Positions 1 through 9,233 are shown, counted from the first letter of the stretch. The stretch is 64,000 bases of DNA from Methylomagnum ishizawai (GCF_019670005.1 NZ_AP019783.1:62001-126000); one strand, 5' to 3'. Numbers and translations are program-made. Notes: generated from the letters alone by a model not told the origin.

Positions 1-30
1 CGCGCCCCAATCCATCGAACGGAGGTGAAT

Positions 31-1491
31 ATGCCTACCCAAACCCTACGCCATAGTTTGATCGCCGCCGCCATCGCCGGTGTCCTGGTGGCGGGCTACG
101 CCCGTTTCGGCGGCGATAGCCCGCGGCCCGCCCCGGTGCCCGCAGCCCCGCCCGCCCAGGCCGCCGCCGCGCCGGTCCCGGCCCCCGCCGCCGCCCCGAC
201 CGTGACCCTGCCCGACTTCGGCAGCATCGTCCGCCAGAACAGCCCGGCGGTGGTGAACATCAGCGTCAGCGGCACCACCAAGGTCAGCGCCCGCGACATC
301 CCGCAACTCGACCCCAACGACCCGTTCTCGCAATTCTTCCGCCGCTTCCAGCCACCCCAGGCCGAAACGCCGATGCATGGCATGGGTTCGGGCTTCATCG
401 TGCGGCCCGATGGCGTGATCCTGACCAATGCCCATGTGGTGGAGGGCGCGTCGGAAGTCACGGTGAAACTGGTGGACAAACGCGAATTCGCCGCCAAGGT
501 CGTCGGCATCGACAAACCCACCGACACGGCGGTGCTGAAGATCGAAGCCCAGGATCTGCCCACGGTGAAACTGGGCAGTCCGGCCCGGACCGGGGTCGGC
601 GATTGGGTGCTGGCGATAGGTTCGCCCTTCGGCTTCGAGAACAGCGTCACCGCCGGGATCGTCTCGGCCAAGTCGCGTTCCTTGCCGGAGGAAGGCTATG
701 TGCCTTTCATCCAGACCGACGTGGCGGTGAATCCCGGCAATTCCGGCGGGCCCCTGCTCAACACCCAGGGCGAGGTGATCGGCATCAACTCGCAGATTTA
801 TAGCCGCACCGGGGGTTATCAGGGCTTGTCGTTCGCCATCCCCATCGATGTCGCGCTCAAGGTCGAACAGCAATTGCTCGACCATGGCAAGGTCAGCCGG
901 GGCCGCCTGGGCGTGGGGGTGCAGGATATGAACCAAGCCCTGGCCGATTCCTTCGGCCTGTCCAGGCCGGAAGGCGCCCTGGTCGATATGGTGCCGGAGG
1001 ACGGCCCGGCGGCGCGGGCGGGGGTCAAGGCCGGCGATATCATCGTCGCCCTGAACGACCAGCCGATCCACGATTCCAGGGAATTGCCGCCCTTGGTGGC
1101 CGATCTCAAGCCGGGTTCGGAGGCCAAGCTGACCCTCTGGCGCGATGGCCAACACGAAGAAGTGGCGCTCAAGGTCGGCGAATTGCAAGAACCCGCCCAG
1201 GCCAGCGCCGAACCTGCCGAGGCCAAGGGCCGCTTGGGGCTGGCGGTGCGGCCCTTGAGTCCGGAGGAACATCGGCAGGCCGATATCAAGGGCGGCTTGG
1301 TGGTGGAACGGGTGGCCGGCCCCGCCGCCAAGGCCGGCATCGCGCCGGGCGATGTGGTGCTGGCGGTGAACGGCCAGCCCATCAACGACGCCGGGCAATT
1401 GCGCGAACTCGCCGCCAAGGCGGGCAAGCATCTGGCCCTATTGATCCAGCGCGGCGAGGCGACCCTGTTCGTGCCGCTGGATTTGGGCTGA
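31..1491 (+). CDS. HtrA/Deg-family periplasmic serine protease
   Basis: Trypsin-fold protease and chaperone for misfolded envelope proteins, 486 residues. A signal or anchor helix (about residues 8-24) is followed by a Pro/Ala-rich linker, the protease domain, and two PDZ domains (about 285-385 and 395-480). The catalytic triad is visible: His135 in TNAHVVEG, Asp165 in DTAVLKI and Ser238 in GNSGGPL. The ATG at 31 has a GGAGG five bases upstream; an in-frame GTG at 25 lies inside that ribosome site and is rejected as start. Family assignment is secure. Whether it is DegP-, DegQ- or MucD-type cannot be decided by eye. Confidence 0.95.
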   Translation: MPTQTLRHSLIAAAIAGVLVAGYARFGGDSPRPAPVPAAPPAQAAAAPVPAPAAAPTVTLPDFGSIVRQNSPAVVNISVSGTTKVSARDIPQLDPNDPFSQFFRRFQPPQAETPMHGMGSGFIVRPDGVILTNAHVVEGASEVTVKLVDKREFAAKVVGIDKPTDTAVLKIEAQDLPTVKLGSPARTGVGDWVLAIGSPFGFENSVTAGIVSAKSRSLPEEGYVPFIQTDVAVNPGNSGGPLLNTQGEVIGINSQIYSRTGGYQGLSFAIPIDVALKVEQQLLDHGKVSRGRLGVGVQDMNQALADSFGLSRPEGALVDMVPEDGPAARAGVKAGDIIVALNDQPIHDSRELPPLVADLKPGSEAKLTLWRDGQHEEVALKVGELQEPAQASAEPAEAKGRLGLAVRPLSPEEHRQADIKGGLVVERVAGPAAKAGIAPGDVVLAVNGQPINDAGQLRELAAKAGKHLALLIQRGEATLFVPLDLG

Positions 1492-1790
1492 ATGGTTAAG
1501 GCGCGGGCCAGGGACGGCCCGCGTCATTCCTATGTGGACCCTAGCGACCGGATCGGTCCGGGCCACCCCTGCCCTCTTTCCTCCCGCGAGCGGATGAATT
1601 TCATCCCAGCGTGCAATCTTTCCTCCCGCCGCGCCTCGAAATCGATTCCCTCAACGCCCATATCGGCGGATTATCGAAACAATCAGCAATTCTTGTTGGT
1701 GATTGTCAACCCGAGCCCTATGATTGCAGACTCCATGCCTGGCACCCAAGGCCGGGCACGGATTCCCACGAACCTCCCAGGAGGATCAAT

Positions 1791-2885
1791 ATGTTCAGCA
1801 AATTCACTTCGAGCCTGAAACTCCATCTCCCGGAGTTGAAACTGCCCGAGTTCGAGCTGCCGAGCTTCGATCTACCGGATATCGCCCTGCCCGAACTCAC
1901 CGCGGCGGATTACCAAACATTGGCGGTGCTGGGATTCTTCGCCGCGCTGCTGGCCCTCGAAGCCCCGTCTTCCCGCGCCGAGCGGCGGCCCCAGGTCTAC
2001 CGGCAGTCGTACCTCGCCAATCTCGGCACCTTCTTCCTCAACGATACCTTGCTGTCGCTGCTGTCGGTGTCCTCGCTGTGGCTGGTCGCCGAGCATTACG
2101 CGGGCTGGGGCTTGTTGAGCGGCTTGCGCGACTCCTGGTGGAAGGCGGCGCTGTCGTTCCTGTTGTTGGACCTGACCTTGTATGGCTGGCACCGCGCCAA
2201 CCATACGTTCGACTGGCTGTGGCTGTTCCACAAAGTCCACCACAGCGACCCGGCCATGAACGTCACCACGGCTTTCCGCCTGCATATCGTGGAAGTGCTG
2301 CTGACGACCCTGGTGAAGGCGCTGTTCATCGTGGTGGCGGGCGTGGATGCCGCCCTGGTGCTGGCGAACGAGGCCATCATCACCGTGTTCGTGATGTTCC
2401 ATCACAGCAATCTGGCGTTCCGGGGCGAGCGCTGGCTCGCGCATATCGCCATCGTGCCCGCTCTGCACCGGGTGCATCATTCGACCCGGCGCGAGGAACA
2501 CGACCATAACTATGGCTTCGTATTCTCGCTGTGGGATGCCTGGTTCGGCACCCTGGCCGACACCCGGCCCACCGCGATCGGCCTGCGCGGCGTCGGCGGG
2601 CAGAACGCTTGGCAATTGCTGAAATTCGGCTTCACCTGGCGAACCACACCGCGGCGGCTCCCGCTCGCCAAGCCCCAGCCGCTGAACGGGAGCCTGCTCG
2701 ATGTGGTGAAATTCGGCCTGAGTCCCGCCCATGCGCCCAAGCTGCCGAATTCCGCGGCCTTGCGGGCCATGATCGCGGAAGCCGCCTACTTCCGGGCCGA
2801 GAAGCGCGGCTTCGCGCCCGGCGACGAGTTCCGCGATTGGGTGGAGGCCGAGCGGGAAATCCTGCGGCGCTTGGCCCACCGCTGA
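1791..2885 (+). CDS. Sterol desaturase / fatty acid hydroxylase family membrane protein
   Basis: Membrane di-iron oxygenase family, 364 residues. The histidine clusters expected for the metal site are present: HRANH, HKVHH, a central HHSN and HRVHH, set between hydrophobic segments. The substrate is unknown; relatives hydroxylate or desaturate sterols, carotenoids and lipids. The start at 1791 follows GGAGG; upstream in-frame codons have no ribosome site. The N-terminus (about residues 9-38) is odd: alternating Leu-Pro and acidic residues at regular spacing (LPELKLPEFELPSFDLP) before the first membrane segment. A 300-base stretch separates it from the protease gene, with nothing convincing in it. 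Confidence 0.88.
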   Translation: MFSKFTSSLKLHLPELKLPEFELPSFDLPDIALPELTAADYQTLAVLGFFAALLALEAPSSRAERRPQVYRQSYLANLGTFFLNDTLLSLLSVSSLWLVAEHYAGWGLLSGLRDSWWKAALSFLLLDLTLYGWHRANHTFDWLWLFHKVHHSDPAMNVTTAFRLHIVEVLLTTLVKALFIVVAGVDAALVLANEAIITVFVMFHHSNLAFRGERWLAHIAIVPALHRVHHSTRREEHDHNYGFVFSLWDAWFGTLADTRPTAIGLRGVGGQNAWQLLKFGFTWRTTPRRLPLAKPQPLNGSLLDVVKFGLSPAHAPKLPNSAALRAMIAEAAYFRAEKRGFAPGDEFRDWVEAEREILRRLAHR

Positions 2886-2988
2886 TCTCCCAAGCACGCG
2901 GGGCCGGAAAGCTGGCCGGGCATGGCATCCCGTCCCGGCCAGCCACTAAACTAGCGCCCTCCTACACCTTTTCCACGGAATATCCCCT

Positions 2989-3531
2989 ATGACCACCGCC
3001 CGCAAATCCGCCGCCTTTTTTGCCACTTCCGTCCTGGGCTTCGCGCTGTCCGGCTGCGGGGGGTTGGGGGGATTGACCCAGCAACTCAATACGCTCAAGG
3101 AACCCAAGGTCTCGTTGGCCGGGCTGGCGCTCAAGGACATCAGCCTGACCGAGCCGAGCTTCCTGGTGAAACTCAAGGTGGAAAACCCCAACGACCTGAG
3201 CGTCAACCTGGACGGGGCCGATGTGAACCTGGCCCTGAACGGCCAGCCGGTGGCGACCGGCATCAGTCGCGGCCCGCTGACCCTGGCCAAGCGGGGCGCT
3301 TCGACCATGGATGTGGAGGTGAAGGCCAACACCCTGGGCGTGCTACAGCAAATCATGCAGGTCCAATCCAAGGGCGGGGTGCAATACGATGTCAGCGGCC
3401 ATTTGAACCTGCTGAACTGGCTGGGCGCCTTGGGGAAGGTGCCCTTCAATTTCCAGGGTTCGGTGGACAAGGCCACGCTGCTGAAGGGCGCGGAGGGTTT
3501 GGGCGGTTTGGGGAAATTATTGCTGCGCTAG
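2989..3531 (+). CDS. LEA type 2 (LEA14-like) lipoprotein
   Basis: Exported lipoprotein of 180 residues. A signal peptide ends in the lipobox LSGC (Cys at about 22). The rest matches the water-stress/LEA_2 beta-sandwich pattern: KVENPNDLSVNLDGADVNLALNGQPVATG, seen here in pieces, then a C-terminal half with conserved hydrophobic spacing. Bacterial members are envelope proteins linked to desiccation or detergent stress; the actual role here is not known. It stands alone, 100 bases after the hydroxylase gene, and is followed by a hairpin that could end transcription. Confidence 0.8.
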   Translation: MTTARKSAAFFATSVLGFALSGCGGLGGLTQQLNTLKEPKVSLAGLALKDISLTEPSFLVKLKVENPNDLSVNLDGADVNLALNGQPVATGISRGPLTLAKRGASTMDVEVKANTLGVLQQIMQVQSKGGVQYDVSGHLNLLNWLGALGKVPFNFQGSVDKATLLKGAEGLGGLGKLLLR

Positions 3532-3613
3532 GCACCGGCGTGTTCCGACGCCCATTTCCAAGCCCCGCTCCCGGCCTTGCGCCAAGCGGGGCTTGCCGGG
3601 AATGGGTTCCCCA

Positions 3614-3641
3614 GCGGGGTTTGGAAACCCGCAAACCCCGC
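3614..3641. terminator. Hairpin between convergent genes
   Basis: Perfect 9-base arms, GCGGGGTTT at 3614-3622 and AAACCCCGC at 3633-3641, with a 10-base loop. It lies between the LEA lipoprotein gene and the opposing small lipoprotein gene. There is no long T run, so it may be a weak bidirectional terminator or a repeat of the TTCCCAAG type seen elsewhere in the window. Confidence 0.45.
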
Positions 3642-3653
3642 CTCTCCAGGGTC

Positions 3654-3896
3654 TCAATGCGACAGCGCCTCGTAGTTGGCCTTGTCGCGTTCGTACAGGT
3701 CTTCCAACCGGTCGCAGGTGGGACGGCCCGGCTCGCGGTTCTGGATGCAGGTGTCGTATTCGCGCTTGGATTCCTCTAGGCGGTCGGCGGCTTCCTCGGC
3801 GGTCAGGCCGGGCGGCGGCGGCGGATAGTGCTTGCCCAGAAGGGCGCAGCCGCCCAACAGGACGGCGATAGCGCCGGTCGAAATCAGTTTGTGCAT
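3654..3896 (-). CDS. Small putative lipoprotein
   Basis: Protein of 80 residues. It has an N-terminal signal peptide with lipobox LLGGC followed by a proline run (PPPPPG) and a charged, helical tail with two cysteines (DTCIQNREPGRPTCDRL). The start at 3896 has a strong ribosome site (AAGGGGG, about 5 bases away); longer readings lack one. No family is recognised. The two spaced cysteines could form a disulfide in the periplasm, which is only an inference. Confidence 0.7.
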   Translation of the reverse strand: MHKLISTGAIAVLLGGCALLGKHYPPPPPGLTAEEAADRLEESKREYDTCIQNREPGRPTCDRLEDLYERDKANYEALSH

Positions 3897-3984
3897 GGAT
3901 CCCCCTTTGTGGGTGTGGGTCGGTTGTCGTTGTCTGCGGCCAGGGGCAGGGTAGACGGCGGCGCGGGGCTTTGGCAAGGCGCGG

Positions 3985-4761
3985 CTATTTCGGCCTGGAC
4001 ACCAAGACCTTGCCCACATCCAGATGCAGGTTGTAGAGGACGAAGGCCGAGACCTCGCGTTTTTCCATCAAGGCCACGGGGCCGACACCCGGCGCGAAGA
4101 AACGGTATTGCACATCGTCGAGTTCGGCGGGACCGACCCGGCCCGCGAAGCTCGATTTGATCACCACCGCGTCGAAGCTGCCCAAGGGCACCGTCAGCCG
4201 GTACGCGCCCAGATAGCGGTAGACCACATCCAGTTCCCCCTCGTGTGCCGGCTCCGGGCCGTCGTCCTCGTAGACGCGGACCTTCATGCGCTGCCGCCGT
4301 TCTTGTCCGGGGGCCAAACCCTTGAGCAGCAGGGGTTCGGGCGGGGCGTAGCGGGTCGTGGCCGCGTCGCGGATTTCCCGCACCCCGGTCAGGTACACGC
4401 CATCGGCGCGGGACTCGACGAAGCCGGTTTCCTCGCCGCCGGCGTCGTAGCGCCAGCGCGGGCCTTGTTCTCCGCGCCCATCGTGGCTCCAGCGGTAAGG
4501 TTCGGTGGAATGGCCTTTCGCGCCCGTGCGGATTTGATAGGTCCACACCCCCGGCGCGAAGGCGAGGTAATGGGCGGGATCGGCGATCACCGGCGCGGGC
4601 ACCGGCTTGCCAAGGACGCCCCGGCCCAGGGCGTGTTCTATCGCCGCGCGGTCGGCGGGCGGCAGGGCCAGGACCGGGCCGGCCTCGGCGGCGGCACCTG
4701 GGGGCATCATGGCCAACGCCGCCAGCAATAACGCGGTCCCGGCCTGGAATGGCGCATTCAT
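3985..4761 (-). CDS. DUF3108-like periplasmic protein
   Basis: Secreted protein of 258 residues with a cleavable-looking signal (ending AAAEAG). The body resembles DUF3108 proteins: beta-rich segments with RVYEDDGPEPAH, a YRYLGAYRLTVPLGSFDAVVIK stretch (seen in pieces) and a C-terminal GVGPVALMEKRE that recalls the family ending. Function unknown. The ATG at 4761 is preferred over TTG at 4767; neither has a good ribosome site. It lies 19 bases downstream of kdpE on the same strand and could be cotranscribed with it. Confidence 0.65.
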   Translation of the reverse strand: MNAPFQAGTALLLAALAMMPPGAAAEAGPVLALPPADRAAIEHALGRGVLGKPVPAPVIADPAHYLAFAPGVWTYQIRTGAKGHSTEPYRWSHDGRGEQGPRWRYDAGGEETGFVESRADGVYLTGVREIRDAATTRYAPPEPLLLKGLAPGQERRQRMKVRVYEDDGPEPAHEGELDVVYRYLGAYRLTVPLGSFDAVVIKSSFAGRVGPAELDDVQYRFFAPGVGPVALMEKREVSAFVLYNLHLDVGKVLVSRPK

Positions 4762-4780
4762 AGGCAATACCCGGTGGGAT

Positions 4781-5476
4781 TCACACTTTCAGCCGATAGC
4801 CCACGCCCGATTCGGTGAGGAAATATTCGGGCTTGGCCGGATCGGCCTCCAGTTTCTGGCGGAGTTGGCTCATGTAGATGCGGAGGTAATGGGCGTTGTC
4901 CAGGGCGTTCGGACCCCAGACTTCCTTGAGGATTTGATGGTGGGTCAAGACCTTGCCCGCGTGTTTGACCAAGACCCCGAGCAAGCGGTATTGGATCGGG
5001 GTGAGATGGACTTCCTCGCCGTCGCGGTAGACCAGGCGCTTGCCCAGATCGACCTTGAGCTTGCCGGTGGTGAACACCCCGTCCTTGGCATAGCCCGCCC
5101 CGGTGTTCAAATGGCGCAGCGCCACCCGGATGCGGGCCAGCAACTCCCCCAGCCCGAACGGCTTGGTCAGGTAATCGTCGGCCCCGGCGTCCAGGGCGTC
5201 GATCTTGTCCTGCTCGGCGCTGCGGGCCGATAGCACGATGATCGGCAGCGGACTCCATCCCCGCAAGGCCCGCACCACCTCGATGCCCTCCATATCCGGC
5301 AGGCCCAAATCCAGGATGACCAGATCGGGCTTGCGCACCCCGGCCTCGACCAAGCCTTGTTTCCCGGTGTCCGCCTCGAACACCTGGAAACCATGGCTGG
5401 ACAGGCCGGTCCGCAGGAACCTACGGATCGGCGGGTCGTCCTCGATGAGGACGATGGCGGGGTTGGCTTTGCTCAT
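4781..5476 (-). CDS. kdpE: Response regulator KdpE
   Basis: OmpR-type regulator of 231 residues. The receiver domain has the acidic pair EDD (12-14), the phospho-acceptor Asp56 in LVILDLGLPD and the conserved Lys in TKPF. The C-terminal winged helix carries HLTPIQYRLL and a YLRIYMSQLRQKLE recognition segment, as in KdpE. It begins 9 bases after the kdpD stop, so the two form an operon. Its classic target is the potassium ATPase operon kdpFABC, which is not in this neighbourhood. Confidence 0.93.
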   Translation of the reverse strand: MSKANPAIVLIEDDPPIRRFLRTGLSSHGFQVFEADTGKQGLVEAGVRKPDLVILDLGLPDMEGIEVVRALRGWSPLPIIVLSARSAEQDKIDALDAGADDYLTKPFGLGELLARIRVALRHLNTGAGYAKDGVFTTGKLKVDLGKRLVYRDGEEVHLTPIQYRLLGVLVKHAGKVLTHHQILKEVWGPNALDNAHYLRIYMSQLRQKLEADPAKPEYFLTESGVGYRLKV

Positions 5477-5485
5477 GGCGGTGGC

Positions 5486-8239
5486 CTAGGTTTCCTCCTC
5501 GGGCAGGGGCGGCGGCGGGGTTTGGTCCTGCATCAGGGTGAAGGAGAACACCGCCCCGCCGCGGGGCCGGTTGCGGGCGCGGATATAGCCGCCATGGGAT
5601 TCGACGATGGCCCGGCAAATGGCCAACCCCAGACCCACCCCGCTCTGCGCCCTTTCCCGGTCCACCTGATAGAACTTCTCGAACAATTGTTCCTCCTGCC
5701 CGCGTGGGATGCCCGGTCCCCGGTCGGCCACTTCGACCGTGAGGGTGAAGTCCGATTTCTCGGCGGAGATTTCGATGGGGCTGTCGGGCGGAGTATACCG
5801 CGCCACGTTTTCCAGGAGGTTGGTCAGGACCTGCTCGATCATCACCGCGTCCACATGCACCAAGGGCATATGCGGCGGCAGCTTGACCTCGACCTCGCGG
5901 CCTTCCAAGCGCTTGCCCAGGCGGTTCAACACGGTGCCGATGATTTCCTCCAGCATGTGCCATTGGCGGTTGAGCCGGGCCGCGCCCGCGTCCAGCCGCG
6001 CCATGTCGAGGATGTTATCGATCAGGCGCGACATGCGCAGGGCTTCGTCGTGGATGGTGCGGCTGAGTTCGCGGCGGTCCTCCGGCTTGAGGCCGGAGCC
6101 GTTCTCGATCAGGGCGCTGGCCGAACCGACGATGGTGGCGAGCGGCGTCCTGAGGTCGTGGGAAATCGAACTGAGCAGGGAGTTCCTGAGGCTCTCGGCC
6201 TCCATCTGCACGGCGGCGGCGCGGGCCTGCTCGGCCAGGCGCACCCGCTCGATGGCTTGGACGATCTGGCCGGTGAAGGTTTCCAACAGCTTGCGTTGCT
6301 CGGGCAGGAACACCCGCCGCAGGTTGGCCGGTTGCACCACCAACACCCCCAGCACCTTGTCGCCCGCCGCCAGCGGGAAATAGATGGCGTTGGCCCCGGC
6401 CAGGGTATTGGTGCCCAGCCCGGCCAGTTCGTTGTGGTCGTAGACCCACTGCGCCACGCTCAAATCGCAGCCTTCCAGCGATTCCTCCTGCTTGCGGCCC
6501 TCGGGATAGACGATGCGGCCTTCCTCGTCGGCGAACAGGATGATGTTCTTGCCGCCGAATTCGCCATGAATATGGCGCACCGCGCAGCCGACGATCTCCT
6601 CCTCGGAACGGCTGGCCGACAGTTCCTTGCTGATGGCGAACAAGGCCGTCGCCCGCCGCTCGCGGTGCCCCGCCACCTTGGCCTGATAGCGCACATGGGA
6701 CATCAGATGGCTGGTCACCACCGCCACCACCAGCATGGCGAGCAAGGTGATGAGGTATTGGCTGTCCGACACCTTGAAGCTGTAGTACGGCGTCACGAAC
6801 AGGAAATCCACCGACAGCACGCTCAGCACCGAGGCCAGCACCGAGGGGCCGCGCCCGTAGCGGGTGGCGATCACGATCACCCCGACCAGATAGATCATCA
6901 CCAGGTTGGCGAGGTCGAAACCGCCGCGCATCAGGGCGGCGATCCCGGTGCAGAGCGCGGTGACGGCCACGCTCCAGCCATAGCCGGCGTAGCTGGTGTG
7001 GCGGCGGCGGTTGACCGGGTCGTTCATCCCCGGCGGCGGCGGCTTGCGGAACAGGACCGGCTCCTCCTCGACCTCGTCGCCTTGCGGCCCGCTGCCGGGG
7101 CGGGGGCTGCCGAGCAGGTAGAGGTTGATGTTATGGGCCTCGGCGATGATGATATCGACCACCGAACCCAACAGCCAGCGCCGCCAGCCGCGCCGGGTGG
7201 GCTTGCCCATCACGATCTTGGTGACATTGCGCTCCCTGGCGAATTTGAGGATGGCGGTACTCATCTCGGGAGCGCTGAGGGTGACGGTCTCCGCGCCGAG
7301 CTGCTCGGCCATCCGCAACACCCGCAGCACCAAATCGCGGCGCTCGGCGGGCAGGCGTTGCAATTCCGGGGTTTCGACATAGGCCACGATCCAGTTGGCC
7401 CGGAGGCTGGTGGCGAAACGCTTGCCGGCCCGCACCAGCCGCTCGGCCAGGGGCGTATGGCCGACGCAGACCAGGATCAACTCCCCGACCTGCCACACCT
7501 CGCGGATGGCGTGGTCCTCGCGGTAATCGCGCATCTGGGCATCGACCCGGCTGGCGGTCTGGCGCAGGGCCAGTTCCCTAAGCGCCATCAGGTTGCCCTT
7601 GCGGAAGAAATTCTCGGTGGCGCGCTGGGCCTGTTCGCGCAGGTAGACCTTGCCTTCCTTGAGCCGCTCCAGCAATTCGCCGGGCGGCAAATCCACCAGT
7701 TCCACCTCGTCCGCCGCCTCGAACACGGTGTCGGGCACGGTTTCCCACACCCGGATGCCGGCGATCTGGCCCACGTCGTCGTTGAGGCTTTCCAGGTGCT
7801 GGACGTTCAGCGTGGTGTAGACATCGATCCCGGCGTCCAGCAATTCCTCGATATCCTGCCAGCGCTTGGGATGGCGCGAGCCGGGGGCGTTGCTGTGGGC
7901 CAATTCATCGACCAGGATCAAGGCCGGTTTGCGCTTGAGGGCGGCGTCGAGGTCGAATTCGCGCAAGGTGGTGCCGCGGTATTCGATGGCCTTGTGCGGC
8001 AACACCGCCAGCCCTTTCAAGAGGGCGGCGGTTTCCTTGCGGCCATGGGTCTCCACCAAACCGGCCAGGACGTTGATACCCTCGGCGCGGCGTTCGCGGG
8101 CGGCCAGCAACATGGCGTAGGTCTTCCCCACCCCGGCGGCGGCCCCGAAGAAAATCTTCAGCCGGCCGCGGCGGGCCTTGGCTTCGTCGCGTTCGACCTT
8201 GGCGAGCAAGGCATCGGGATCGGGGCGTTCGGAACTCAT
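5486..8239 (-). CDS. kdpD: Sensor histidine kinase KdpD
   Basis: Membrane sensor kinase of 917 residues. Domains in order: KdpD N-terminal domain with a Walker A (GAAAGVGKT, about 30-38), a USP-like domain around 250-370, four close transmembrane helices around 400-500, a GAF domain, then HisKA with phospho-His694 in SISHDLRTP and a HATPase domain with DRGPGIP and GVGLGLAI. The ATG at 8239 is chosen; the upstream GTG at 8254 has no ribosome site either. It senses low potassium or osmotic stress and phosphorylates KdpE. The kdpFABC genes are absent from both flanks. Confidence 0.93.
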   Translation of the reverse strand: MSSERPDPDALLAKVERDEAKARRGRLKIFFGAAAGVGKTYAMLLAARERRAEGINVLAGLVETHGRKETAALLKGLAVLPHKAIEYRGTTLREFDLDAALKRKPALILVDELAHSNAPGSRHPKRWQDIEELLDAGIDVYTTLNVQHLESLNDDVGQIAGIRVWETVPDTVFEAADEVELVDLPPGELLERLKEGKVYLREQAQRATENFFRKGNLMALRELALRQTASRVDAQMRDYREDHAIREVWQVGELILVCVGHTPLAERLVRAGKRFATSLRANWIVAYVETPELQRLPAERRDLVLRVLRMAEQLGAETVTLSAPEMSTAILKFARERNVTKIVMGKPTRRGWRRWLLGSVVDIIIAEAHNINLYLLGSPRPGSGPQGDEVEEEPVLFRKPPPPGMNDPVNRRRHTSYAGYGWSVAVTALCTGIAALMRGGFDLANLVMIYLVGVIVIATRYGRGPSVLASVLSVLSVDFLFVTPYYSFKVSDSQYLITLLAMLVVAVVTSHLMSHVRYQAKVAGHRERRATALFAISKELSASRSEEEIVGCAVRHIHGEFGGKNIILFADEEGRIVYPEGRKQEESLEGCDLSVAQWVYDHNELAGLGTNTLAGANAIYFPLAAGDKVLGVLVVQPANLRRVFLPEQRKLLETFTGQIVQAIERVRLAEQARAAAVQMEAESLRNSLLSSISHDLRTPLATIVGSASALIENGSGLKPEDRRELSRTIHDEALRMSRLIDNILDMARLDAGAARLNRQWHMLEEIIGTVLNRLGKRLEGREVEVKLPPHMPLVHVDAVMIEQVLTNLLENVARYTPPDSPIEISAEKSDFTLTVEVADRGPGIPRGQEEQLFEKFYQVDRERAQSGVGLGLAICRAIVESHGGYIRARNRPRGGAVFSFTLMQDQTPPPPLPEEET

Positions 8240-8282
8240 GAGGAAGGTTCTCACAGGGTGGATGGCGGGCGGGACGCCCAGG

Positions 8283-8465
8283 TTAGCGGGCTTCGGTCTT
8301 GAGCGCCCCGCAACGCTCGCAGCGGTAGGCCGTGACCAGCCTGCCCTGCTTCACGTCGAACACCTTGTCCTTGTCCACCTTCCATTTATGGAAGCCGCTA
8401 CGGCAGAGGGTGGTATCGGGTTTCTTGGCGGCCTTGGGTTTGCGGAAGGGGAGGATATCGGCCAT
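8283..8465 (-). CDS. Small zinc-ribbon-like protein
   Basis: Basic protein of 60 residues, MADILPFRKPK at the start, then a metal-binding-like pattern: Cys in TLCRSGFHKW and a CERCG knuckle near the end. The arrangement Cys-x5-His plus Cys-x2-Cys suggests one zinc site. Similar short proteins occur in gammaproteobacteria but I know of no assigned function. It lies 3 bases after the AlkB-like gene stop and 43 bases before kdpD on the same strand, so it may be part of the AlkB transcript. Confidence 0.7.
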   Translation of the reverse strand: MADILPFRKPKAAKKPDTTLCRSGFHKWKVDKDKVFDVKQGRLVTAYRCERCGALKTEAR

Positions 8466-8468
8466 GGC

Positions 8469-9089
8469 TCAGGGCGGGGGCAGGATGGCCCGGAAAGTGA
8501 GGTTGATGCGCGGGGCGCGCACGCCCGGCAACCGCGGCACGCGGTGCCGCCAATGATGCTGCAACATCCCACCCATCAGGAGCAAGCCGCCATGGGCCAA
8601 GGGTAAATTCAGTATTTCGCGGCTCCGGTTGTGGCGCAGGTCGAAGCGGCGTTCGGCCCCGAAGCTCAGGGAAGCGATGAAAGGCCAGGGTCCCAATTCC
8701 GGTTCCCGGTCGGCGTGCCAGCCCATGGCGTCCCCGCCATCGCGGTAAAGGTTGCCCAGCACGCTGTTGAAGCGCCGGGCGCAATAGTCCTCGACCCGCC
8801 GCCTGAGCAGCGCGAGTCCGGGAGTCCAGGGTTCGGGGGCATGATCCACGCCGGCATAGCGGTAATGGGCTTCCGCATCGCCATACCAGCACACGAGGCG
8901 CGGCACCGGCACGGCGCGGCCCGCGACGGCGATGGTCTCCGTCCGCCACGCCAATCCGGCCAGGAGGGTCTCCAGCCAGTGGTCGGCCTCCGCCACGGGG
9001 ATGAAATGTTCGAGGTAATAAAGCTCGCCATCCTGGCGGGCGAGATTGGGGCCGAAGCCGTCCGCCGCGCTCAAGCCGGGCGCGCCCAC
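8469..9089 (-). CDS. AlkB-like 2-oxoglutarate/Fe(II) dioxygenase
   Basis: Oxidative nucleic acid demethylase family, about 206 residues. The iron ligands and cosubstrate residues are visible: the H-x-D pair in GWHADREPELG, the distal His in HHWRHRVPR, and the arginines of RINLTFR. PFIASLSFGAERRF matches the jelly-roll core of AlkB proteins. Substrate choice (DNA, RNA or protein) cannot be read. The start is uncertain: GTG at 9089 or TTG at 9074, neither with a ribosome site; extension further upstream would run into the promoter of the opposing gene. Confidence 0.85.
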   Translation of the reverse strand: MGAPGLSAADGFGPNLARQDGELYYLEHFIPVAEADHWLETLLAGLAWRTETIAVAGRAVPVPRLVCWYGDAEAHYRYAGVDHAPEPWTPGLALLRRRVEDYCARRFNSVLGNLYRDGGDAMGWHADREPELGPWPFIASLSFGAERRFDLRHNRSREILNLPLAHGGLLLMGGMLQHHWRHRVPRLPGVRAPRINLTFRAILPPP

Positions 9090-9115
9090 GGGCCGGCGCG
9101 GCGGGGTGCCGGGGT

Positions 9116-9145
9116 TTGGCCCGGCGCTTGGATGCGACTTATAAT
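9116..9145 (+). promoter_or_regulatory. Sigma-70-like promoter of the metal-chaperone gene
   Basis: TTGGCC at 9116-9121 and a perfect TATAAT at 9140-9145 with an 18-base spacer, about 90 bases before the HMA-domain gene. No CueR-like dyad was recognised between the two boxes. Confidence 0.55.
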
Positions 9146-9233
9146 CCGGCGACCCCCACAAGGGCCAAGTTCCCGGCGGACCCGGCCCTGGGGCCGATTG
9201 CAACCAGCCAATATCGCGAAGAGGGTGAATGCC

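Noticed and set aside
1492-1818. Open frame starting one base after the protease stop
   Set aside because: No ribosome site, poor composition, and it overlaps the supported start of the hydroxylase gene.
5357-8302. Very long open frame (981 codons) on the plus strand
   Set aside because: It is antisense to kdpD, which has all domains and motifs; long antisense frames are usual at this GC content. Its His/Gly/Gln-rich composition is typical of a shadow.
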